From positions 1 to 5,381 of the forward strand of contig CAZPAH010000165.1 of assembly GCA_964584495.1 (NCBI GenBank): 5,381 nucleotides of DNA, in the 5' to 3' direction. The stretch comes from CAZPAH01 sp964584495. Lineage in GTDB: Bacteria > Krumholzibacteriota > Krumholzibacteriia > Krumholzibacteriales > Krumholzibacteriaceae. Shown here piece after piece: positions 1-5,381 of the stretch. Made by a program: the position numbers and the translations under genes. The notes under the pieces are model-generated. The model worked only from the letters and a program-made list of their open reading frames with translations, was not told the DNA's origin and made no database searches. The first letter of the stretch is position 1, and each line of letters starts with the position of its first letter.

Positions 1-1659
1 CGAGAATTCAGGGGAAAAATTTCTACCGGCCGCTAGCTCTATACCGAATGTTTCAAGAAAATCCTCGTCGACGGTAAAGTTCTCCAGGATCATAGCCTGA
101 TCGGTGCTCCAACCTTCCGGATAATACGCCGTTCCATTAAATAATTCCTCGCCCGGCACCATCATGGATACGGTGGCGGAAAGAACACCCTCCACCGAAT
201 TCAACTCGTCCTTCAGCGTGGCGATCCTTTCTATCACCTCGTCGTCATGAAGGGGAAGCACGATCACCTGCTCCTTTTGAAAACCCAGATTCATGCCGCG
301 CATATAGCGTATCTGGCCTGCTATTATGCCCGTCCCAATTATCAGTATAATCGAGATCGCGAACTGGAAAACCACAAGAACCCTTCGAAAACTCGCGTTT
401 TCCGCGCCTTGCTTGAGGTCCCCCTTGAGTATGCGTGAAGGATTGAATCCCGAAAGATAGAGAGCCGGATAGAACCCGGCTATAAATCCCACGAACAGGA
501 CGAGAACGAGCAATCCGGACAACATTCGGGGATCAGTCAGAAAATGTATATCGATCTCCCGTCCGGCAAGATCGTTGAAATACGGCGTGAATAGGGTGAC
601 CAGAATCATGGCCGATATGATGGAAATCACCGCCATAAACAGCGATTCACCCAGGAATTGGTAAATCAGGCGGATCTTCTCCGCTCCAAGCACCTTGCGC
701 AGACCGACCTCCTTGGCCCGGTTCGCCGAGCGGGCGGTCGACAGGTTCATGAAATTTATACAGGCGATCAGAAGGATGAAAATACCGACGGCTGCGAACG
801 TATACACATAACGTATATCCCCGTTGTTTCCCAGCTCGTTCTCGAGCTTCGAATGAAGGTGTATGGAAGTCAGCGGCTGCAGGTAATTATCCACCTTGCC
901 GCCGATAGCCTTCATAAACTCACCTAGGTATTTATCGTTGAAGCCTGCCAGCTTTGCTTCGAAATCGAGGGGATCCGTTCCTTCCCGCAGCAACAGATAG
1001 GTTTGAAAATTGAAATTGTACCAGCCAAGATTATTGATTCCTCGTTTGAACAATGTCTCGAAAGAGACAAGCATGTCGAATGAATAATGAGAATTCAGCG
1101 GAGGATCTTCAACGACGCCCGTGACCGTGTATTCCTCGTTACCGTCGACATATTTAATTATCTTACCCAGCGGATCCTCCTCCCCGAAGTATCTTCGGGC
1201 GGTCGCCCGGGTAAGCACAACCGCGAAAGGCATCTTCAAAGCGTTTTCCGGCGCTCCCCTCAGCATTCTAAACGAAAAGACATCAAAGAAAGAGTTGTCC
1301 ACATAGATAACGTCTCTTTCAGAATAACGCTTATCCAGATACTGAAACAGGTGGACGCCCGATTTTCTGAAACGGACGGCGCTCAGCACTTCCGGGAAAT
1401 CTTCGACCAACTGAGGTCCCATCGGCGCGGGAATCGTGGCTACTCTAAAATTCTTGCCGGCGATGGTGGCGTCGGTTACCATCCGATGTATCCGATCCGA
1501 CTTTTGGTGAAACCGGTCGAAGGAAAGCTCATTCACGATAAAGGCAAGAATGAAAATACAGCAGGCCATGCCGACGGCAAGTCCGGCGATATTTATCAAT
1601 GAATACCCTTTGTGTTTTTGAAAGATCCTAAGTGTGATTTTCAGATAATTCTTGAACAT
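1..1659 (-). CDS. ABC transporter permease, MacB/FtsX type (partial, C-terminus off the left edge)
   Basis: The minus strand is open for 553 codons from ATG at 1659 to the window edge with no stop. The N-terminus MFKNYLKITLRIF followed by KGYSLINIAGLAVGMACC is the typical opening of long MacB/FtsX-type permeases. Hydrophobic segments lie at about residues 20-44, 284-310, 338-358, 380-402 and 428-449. Residues 45-283 form the extracytoplasmic MacB core-like domain (VEDPPLNSHYSFDML at 184-198). After the second helix comes the signature NFMNLSTARS...RAKEVGLRKVLGA (306-330), the cytoplasmic coupling stretch. Residues 450-553 begin a second periplasmic domain. Relatives are usually about 800 residues with two such halves, so roughly 250 residues and the last helices are missing. 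Family role: with a separate ATPase, the permease works in the inner membrane as a mechanotransmission transporter or exporter of peptides, lipoproteins or drugs. No ATPase is in view and the substrate is unknown. Confidence 0.9.
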   Translation of the reverse strand, partial: MFKNYLKITLRIFQKHKGYSLINIAGLAVGMACCIFILAFIVNELSFDRFHQKSDRIHRMVTDATIAGKNFRVATIPAPMGPQLVEDFPEVLSAVRFRKSGVHLFQYLDKRYSERDVIYVDNSFFDVFSFRMLRGAPENALKMPFAVVLTRATARRYFGEEDPLGKIIKYVDGNEEYTVTGVVEDPPLNSHYSFDMLVSFETLFKRGINNLGWYNFNFQTYLLLREGTDPLDFEAKLAGFNDKYLGEFMKAIGGKVDNYLQPLTSIHLHSKLENELGNNGDIRYVYTFAAVGIFILLIACINFMNLSTARSANRAKEVGLRKVLGAEKIRLIYQFLGESLFMAVISIISAMILVTLFTPYFNDLAGREIDIHFLTDPRMLSGLLVLVLFVGFIAGFYPALYLSGFNPSRILKGDLKQGAENASFRRVLVVFQFAISIILIIGTGIIAGQIRYMRGMNLGFQKEQVIVLPLHDDEVIERIATLKDELNSVEGVLSATVSMMVPGEELFNGTAYYPEGWSTDQAMILENFTVDEDFLETFGIELAAGRNFSPEFS

Positions 1660-1666
1660 GACTCCA

Positions 1667-1672
1667 TTCCTT
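1667..1672 (-). promoter_or_regulatory. Ribosome binding site of the ABC permease
   Basis: On the minus strand AAGGAA lies about 7-8 bases before the ATG at 1659. A second GGAG (1665-1662) is only 2 bases from the ATG, too close to be the main site. Together with the family-typical N-terminus, this fixes the permease start at 1659. Confidence 0.7.
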
Positions 1673-1760
1673 CCCGCCTCATCCAAAACCATTGGAAAAC
1701 AAGTTCACTAAGAATCCCGGGGCAGGTGGATATCTCCTGTTCTCACTCGTTGCAATCGTC

Positions 1761-1824
1761 CTATGCATTCATGATAATTTCAATTCATAGTACGCATTGT
1801 GAATACTATATGTTTCTATGCATT
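1761..1824. repeat. Imperfect inverted repeat plus a third copy; candidate operator
   Basis: CTATGCATT at 1761-1769 faces AATTCATAG at 1782-1790, an inverted repeat matching at 8 of 9 positions with a 12-base spacer. The same 9-mer CTATGCATT recurs exactly, in direct orientation, at 1816-1824, 55 bases from the first copy. A shorter dyad TAGTA (1788-1792) / TACTA (1804-1808) lies between them. The placement in the AT-rich core of a divergent promoter region fits a binding site for a dimeric regulator acting on both genes. This is inference; chance short repeats in AT-rich DNA are the alternative. Confidence 0.4.
1805..1810 (-). promoter_or_regulatory. Candidate -10 element for the ABC permease
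   Basis: On the minus strand the hexamer is TATAGT, five of six matches to the sigma-70 consensus TATAAT. The hexamer 17 bases upstream (TAAAAA) is a poor -35 match. A start here would give a leader of about 140 bases. It overlaps the TAGTA/TACTA dyad, so repressor binding there could block it. Weak call, because -10-like hexamers are common in AT-rich DNA. Confidence 0.25.
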
Positions 1825-1852
1825 TGATTTTTACCCTACAAACCGTTATCTT
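1824..1852 (+). promoter_or_regulatory. Candidate sigma-70-like promoter for the vWA gene
   Basis: TTGATT (1824-1829) and TATCTT (1847-1852) are separated by 17 bases; each matches the sigma-70 consensus at four of six positions. Transcription would start near 1859 and give a leader of about 220 bases before the ATG. The -35 overlaps the last base of the repeat copy at 1816-1824, compatible with regulation from that site. Low to moderate confidence. Confidence 0.35.
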
Positions 1853-2009
1853 GATCGTGGAGCCCAACCGACTGTATCCGGTTTTATTAAAGCCACAGTC
1901 CCTTCTCTCAACCGATCCCAACCGTATTCGTAGGTTCTGTTCGTCCACTCTCCACTATCCGACCGGTCCCGCACCGCGCAAACCGTCTTGTTCCCGGGCA
2001 TCTTCCGGC

Positions 2010-2043
2010 ACTCCGGCCGGTGGAACAAAACAGCCCCCGGAGT
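2010..2043 (+). other. Possible stem-loop in the vWA mRNA leader
   Basis: ACTCCGG (2010-2016) and CCGGAGT (2037-2043) are perfectly complementary over 7 bases, with a 20-base loop that could pair further (GG with CC). The structure ends 27 bases before the AGGAGG, so it does not cover the ribosome binding site. No U-run follows, so it is not an intrinsic terminator. It could stabilise the leader or be chance in GC-rich sequence. Confidence 0.3.
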
Positions 2044-2070
2044 CAACGACCGGACTTGATGGTAAAAGAA

Positions 2071-2076
2071 AGGAGG
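2071..2076 (+). promoter_or_regulatory. Ribosome binding site of the vWA gene
   Basis: A perfect AGGAGG Shine-Dalgarno core lies 4 bases before ATG 2081 and 7 bases before ATG 2084. The second spacing is closer to the usual optimum, so translation may begin at the second of the two tandem ATGs (MKALLIAL rather than MMKALLIAL). The protein differs by a single Met. Confidence 0.9.
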
Positions 2077-2080
2077 AGAG

Positions 2081-4043
2081 ATGATGAAAGCTCTGCTTAT
2101 AGCTCTTATTCCCGCTCTGATCGTTTCCGCCTTCACCGCTGTCGAGACAGGCTCCATCTGCGGGAGCGTAGTGGGCGAGGCCACCGGGAAGCCCCTGGCT
2201 TATGCCAATATCGTCGTGATGGGCACGAAGCTCGGAGCCATGGCGCTTACGGACGGATCGTTCTGCATCGAAGGAATCCCGGCCGGCACATACACGGTCA
2301 AAGCGATGATGATGGGATACAAACCGGTGGAAAAGCAGGATGTGATCGTCGAGCCGGGGAAGAAGATCAATATCGAGTTCAGGATGAAGGAGACGATTGT
2401 CGGGGAAACGCAGGAGATCCTCGTCGGAGCCGAATATCGCGAGATTCAAATAGGGAGAAGCGGCTCAATCAAAACCGGCGACCAGCTCCATGTAAGGGGT
2501 GGAAGTGACGCAAAAATGCGATCCTGCCGCCCGCGCATGAGCCAAATGAACGGCTGTTATATTCCGTCATGCAACCTTCCCTGCCGAAACTCCGAGGAGT
2601 ACGCGCGCAGGGACGAGAACGACTTCCTGACGGCGATCGGCAACCCGCTGTCCACTTTCTCTATCGACGTGGATGTCGCCTCTTACGCAAATTCGAGGCG
2701 CTTCATCATGGCCGACAGGCTGCCCCCTAAGGACGCCGTTAGGGTCGAGGAATTCGTAAACTATTTCGATTACAGCTACAAGAGGCCAAAGGATGATCTG
2801 CGGTTCTCTATAAACCTCGAGTATGCAGTCTGCCCGTGGAACAGGGAACACAGGCTGGCCCACATAGGGCTCCGGGGCGAAGAGATCGCCAAGGACAAAC
2901 GGAGACCCAGCAACCTCGTTTTCCTTATCGACGTCTCCGGATCCATGCGGCCGGAAAACAAGCTCCCGCTACTGCGCAAGGCCTTCCTCCTGCTGGTCGA
3001 CCGGTTGGCCGACGACGACCAGATCGCAATCGTGACTTATGCCGGGCATGCGGGGGTCATACTCGATCCGACGCCGGGCCGATGCAAAGGGAAAATCAAG
3101 GATGCGATCCGCAGCCTCGTGTCCGGCGGTTCGACCGCCGGCTATGCGGGCATCCAGCTTGCATACGAGATCGCCGAGAATAACTTAATCAACGGCGGCA
3201 ACAACCGCGTCATCCTGGCCACCGACGGTGATTTCAACGTCGGCATCTCCAGCACCTCCGCGCTGATCGAAATGATCGAGAAAAAGCGCAGTAGCGGGAT
3301 CTTCCTGACCGTTCTGGGATTCGGTATCGGCAACTACAAGGACGATCGGCTCGAGCAGCTGGCGGATAATGGCAACGGCAACCATGCCTACATAGACAAC
3401 CTTCTCGAAGCGAAGAAGGTCTTCATCGACGACCTGACCTCTACCCTCTACACGATCGCCAAAGACGTTAAGATCCAGGTCGAATTCAATCCCGCTAAGG
3501 TCGCCTCGTACAGGTTGATCGGCTACGAAAACCGCCTGCTGAAGAAAGAGNNNNNNNNNNTTCTCGAACGATCTCAAAGACGCCGGGGAAATCGGAGCGG
3601 GCCATACGGTGACCGCCCTTTACGAGATCGTGCCTGCCGGGCCTTCCGGGGCCGCCGCGGAGGAAAACGGCGAACCGATCACCGTGGATGACATGAAGTA
3701 CATCGAGACGAGGATCAAGCCCGGGGCGGCTGAGACCGACGAGGTCCTGACCTTGCGGGTTCGCTATAAAGAGCCCGGCGGCGATACGAGCAAGCTCGTA
3801 ACGGCGGTGATCGATGGTGAGCCCCTTTCCGTCGAAAACTCTTCGAAGGATTTCAGATTCTCTGCGGCGGTGGCCATGTACGCCATGATCCTGGCAGAGT
3901 CGGAGCATCGCGGCGACATGCGCTTGGAAGATGTAAGGACCCTTGCGAAGGGCGCCATCGGCGAGGATCCCCATGAGTACAGGGCGGAGTTCCTCAGCCT
4001 TGTAGAGCGGACAAGGTTGATAATCGGATTGTCAAGCAGGTGA
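2081..4043 (+). CDS. Secreted YfbK-like vWA-domain protein with N-terminal CarboxypepD_reg-like domain (frame broken by assembly gap)
   Basis: Residues 1-20 look like a Sec signal peptide (likely cut after AFTA); unlike E. coli YfbK there is no lipobox. Residues 24-103 form a CarboxypepD_reg-like beta fold (GKPLAYANIVVMGTKLGAMALTDG...IPAGTYTVKAMMMGYKP). Residues 104-170 are a linker with LHVRGGSD (136-143) and four Cys (149, 159, 164, 168). Residues 171-276 match the YfbK N-terminal region (NPLSTFSIDVDVASYANSRRF, LPPKDAVRVEEFVNYF). The vWA domain spans about 277-455 with a complete MIDAS: D284-S286-S288, T352, D382. The C-terminal DUF3520-like part follows, resuming after the Ns (AGEIGAG, then EDPHEYRAEFLSLVE). 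There are 490 codons before the gap and 160 after, about 651 in all. MIDAS vWA domains usually bind proteins through a divalent metal; the role of this family is unknown. It probably acts outside the inner membrane. The family match is strong; the function is not known. Confidence 0.9.
3551..3560. other. Assembly gap (10 N) inside the vWA gene
   Basis: The upstream frame ends ...GYENRLLKKE at 3550. The downstream sequence resumes in another nominal frame as FSNDLKDAGEIGAGHTVTALYEI from 3561. Both sides align to one continuous YfbK-type segment, whose usual form is E-D-F-N-N-D at this point. So 10 is a placeholder length; a 3-base gap restoring one Asp best fits. Taken literally, the N run sends the upstream frame into an unrelated tail ending at 3691 and creates a false start at 3609 for the C-terminal part. 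Confidence 0.95.
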
Positions 4044-4076
4044 CCCTCAAAGGGATGCCACGGATGAGGCACCGTG

Positions 4077-4113
4077 CCGGGGCGGCCCACAAGGCCGCTC
4101 CGGACTATTTTCT
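4077..4113 (+). terminator. Intrinsic terminator of the vWA gene
   Basis: An 11-bp GC-rich stem (4077-4087 with 4093-4103, including one G-U pair at 4081/4099) closes a 5-base loop (CACAA). The U-rich tract TATTTTCT follows (4106-4113). It starts 34 bases after the vWA stop. On the minus strand no T-run follows the stem, so it serves chiefly the plus-strand gene. It may still hinder read-through from the converging radical SAM gene, which has no other terminator in the 60 bases past its stop. Confidence 0.85.
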
Positions 4114-4137
4114 CCCCAAATAATTATTCCCGCCGAT

Positions 4138-5381
4138 TCACTTCCCGAAAAACAGCTTTCTGCCCTTCCTCAGGCTTTTTCTGACACCAAGCCCTTTAAA
4201 TATCTCCATGGACCTTCCCGAAAAAACCAGATTCATCCTCTTTTTCATGTTTATCCGGTCCACCGTTCTTGCCGTTTTGGCCGTTAATTTCAGAAACCTG
4301 TCCCTTGGGATATTTCTGCAGAAGTAATTAGCCGGACTTTGATGGTTATACAGCGCGACGTTAAAATCAGCGTCGACAATTCCATTCTCCAGACAATATC
4401 TGAATGCGTCCGTTCCCGGATACGGCGTGAAGATGCTGAATATCACCGAGTCGCAATCTATCCTTCTCATCGCATTCAAAGTGTCATTTAGCGTCTCCTC
4501 GGTCTCTTGGGGAAATCCGATCATGAAGAAAGCGCATAAAATCAAACCGTGCTTCTTAATGATCCTGCATGCATTCGAAGCTTCCTCAAGAGAAAACCCC
4601 TTCCTGATTTCGGAGAGAACCGAATCGTTTCCCGACTCAATGCCGAGGTGGATTCTGTAGCATCCCGCATCCTTCATCGCGGATATAACCCGATCATCCA
4701 CAAGTCTGACGTGGATCTCGCAGCTCCATTTCAATCCGGGGCAATCAGTGCCGACCGCCTTGCAAAGCCCCAGAAGGTACTCTCTATTGATGCCGAAAAT
4801 GTCATCGTCAAAATGCACCGATTGCAGTCCGAGGCGTTGCAGCCCCTTTATTTCGCTCACAACGTTTCCGTACGATCTGAACCTTGGTTTCCTGCTCCAA
4901 ATTTCCCGCGAGCCGCAAAAGAAGCAATTGTGCGGGCATCCTCTGGTCGCGAAGATATTTTTGAACGCATTCTTCGGGTATCTGTCATAATCCTTCAGCA
5001 ATTCCGATGCATGCTTATGAGGGTAAGAAAAAGTATCGAGGTTCTTTTCATACTCCCGCGACTCGGTTCTGAACGGAATTCCACTCTTTCTGAATATTAT
5101 CCCCGGGACCTTATCTAGTTCCTCCTGATTATCAAAAGCGTCAAGAAGCTCGATTATTGTGTTCTCGCCTTCCCCGATGACGGAAACATCGATCTCGGAG
5201 TGATTCATCAGGCTCGAACCGACCATGGACGGATGCGGGCCGCCGAAGATTACCGGCGCGTCCGGAACGATCTTCCTGGCAATCCCGGCCACTATCAGGG
5301 CCGACATGAAATTCTGCGATTTCGCCGTTATGCCTACTACGGACGGGCGATATTGCCGTATAGTTGATTCCACCTCTTTCC
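4138..5381 (-). CDS. B12-binding-domain radical SAM protein (partial, N-terminus off the right edge)
   Basis: The frame is open from the right edge to TGA at 4140-4138, with 413 complete codons visible. Numbering here is from the GTG at 5373. CPHNCFFC (146-153) is the CxxxCxxC motif that holds the 4Fe-4S cluster for SAM cleavage. Radical SAM core landmarks follow: HFDDDIF (187-193), GIESGND (244-250), GFPQET (286-291) and PYPGT (317-321). Before it, SVVGITAKS (11-19) and VIFGGPHPSM (41-50) fit the second half of a cobalamin-binding Rossmann fold; T16 to G44 is 28 residues, like the family's SxL to GG spacing. The first half, where any DxHxxG would lie, is missing, so the GTG at 5373 is not the likely start: KE codons continue upstream of it in frame. 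The family (BchE-like) includes methyltransferases and cyclases for lipids, pigments, hopanoids and natural products. The substrate cannot be told here, nor can whether B12 is really bound. The gene converges on the vWA gene. Confidence 0.9.
   Translation of the reverse strand, partial: KEVESTIRQYRPSVVGITAKSQNFMSALIVAGIARKIVPDAPVIFGGPHPSMVGSSLMNHSEIDVSVIGEGENTIIELLDAFDNQEELDKVPGIIFRKSGIPFRTESREYEKNLDTFSYPHKHASELLKDYDRYPKNAFKNIFATRGCPHNCFFCGSREIWSRKPRFRSYGNVVSEIKGLQRLGLQSVHFDDDIFGINREYLLGLCKAVGTDCPGLKWSCEIHVRLVDDRVISAMKDAGCYRIHLGIESGNDSVLSEIRKGFSLEEASNACRIIKKHGLILCAFFMIGFPQETEETLNDTLNAMRRIDCDSVIFSIFTPYPGTDAFRYCLENGIVDADFNVALYNHQSPANYFCRNIPRDRFLKLTAKTARTVDRINMKKRMNLVFSGRSMEIFKGLGVRKSLRKGRKLFFGK

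Larger units (their letters stand above)
1660..2080. other. Divergent intergenic region (421 bp) between permease and vWA gene
   Basis: No gene is supported here. The short open frames crossing it give low-complexity Ser/Pro/Arg-rich peptides with no family resemblance, and the plus-strand one overlaps the vWA ribosome binding site. The region has two parts. One is an AT-rich stretch at about 1761-1852 with dyads and promoter-like hexamers. The other is a C-rich leader (about 1860-2070) that would be transcribed as a long 5' UTR of the vWA gene, if the promoter proposed at 1824-1852 is real. No tRNA-like fold and no riboswitch class was recognised by eye. Confidence 0.8.

Noticed and set aside
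1087..1602. 171-residue open frame on the plus strand
   Set aside because: It is antisense to the permease, whose minus-strand frame carries clear family motifs; the plus-strand peptide has no recognisable domain and no credible ribosome binding site was seen.
1866..1892. Small hairpin AACCG/CGGTT followed by TTTTATT, considered as an attenuator
   Set aside because: Only a 5-bp stem with an 8-base loop and an interrupted T-run; too weak to call a terminator.
1818..2084. 88-residue plus-strand open frame just before the vWA gene
   Set aside because: Low-complexity Ser/Pro/Arg peptide that runs through the vWA ribosome binding site and its first ATG; more likely untranslated leader.
1955..2449. 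164-residue minus-strand open frame over the vWA start
   Set aside because: Shadow of the signal-peptide and CarboxypepD_reg region; no domain similarity recognised.
3551..3691. Apparent frameshift or pseudogene in the vWA gene
   Set aside because: The break coincides exactly with a placeholder N run; both sides are intact family sequence, so it is an assembly artefact, not a mutation.
3495..3974. Minus-strand open frame of 159 residues across the N gap
   Set aside because: It reads through the Ns and is antisense to the conserved DUF3520-like region.
4119..4128. Perfect 10-bp palindrome AATAATTATT
   Set aside because: Short AT-only palindrome between converging genes; no promoter or operator context, likely chance.
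4549..5118. 189-residue plus-strand open frame
   Set aside because: Antisense to the radical SAM gene, which has the CxxxCxxC motif and core landmarks in its own frame.

Overview
This window carries three protein-coding genes and one assembly gap. Two genes run off the window edges. The 10-N run at 3551-3560 shows it is a scaffolded draft, probably metagenome-derived. The gene types (a long MacB/FtsX-type permease with the N-terminus MFKNYLKITLRIF, and a secreted YfbK-like von Willebrand protein with an N-terminal carboxypeptidase-regulatory-like domain) suggest a Gram-negative, envelope-bearing bacterium of the Bacteroidota/FCB or neighbouring candidate phyla. That placement rests on family resemblance recalled from memory; no rRNA or marker gene is present to test it.

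Layout. (1) 1659 to 1, minus strand: the first 553 residues of an ABC transporter permease, cut by the left edge. (2) 1660-2080: a 421-bp divergent intergenic region. It has an AT-rich, dyad-containing stretch at about 1761-1852 that probably holds both promoters, then a GC-richer leader ending in a perfect AGGAGG ribosome binding site. (3) 2081-4043, plus strand: a secreted protein of about 651 residues, with a signal peptide, a CarboxypepD_reg-like beta domain, a cysteine-rich linker, a YfbK-type N-terminal domain, a vWA domain with intact MIDAS and a DUF3520-like C-terminus. The N run breaks its frame artificially; the protein reads through correctly if the real gap is a multiple of 3, most likely one Asp codon. 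(4) 4077-4113: a strong intrinsic terminator for the vWA gene. (5) 5381 to 4138, minus strand: a B12-binding-type radical SAM protein converging on the vWA gene, with its N-terminus beyond the right edge.

How they work together. The permease and the vWA protein are divergently transcribed from one intergenic region and could be co-regulated as envelope functions, but nothing in the sequence proves a shared pathway. The radical SAM gene is convergent, separated by a terminator, and probably belongs to another operon to the right. No RNA gene, mobile element, CRISPR array or phage feature was seen. I found no clear new multi-gene system. The most unusual object is the vWA protein, whose linker carries a TonB-plug-like motif and a cysteine cluster.
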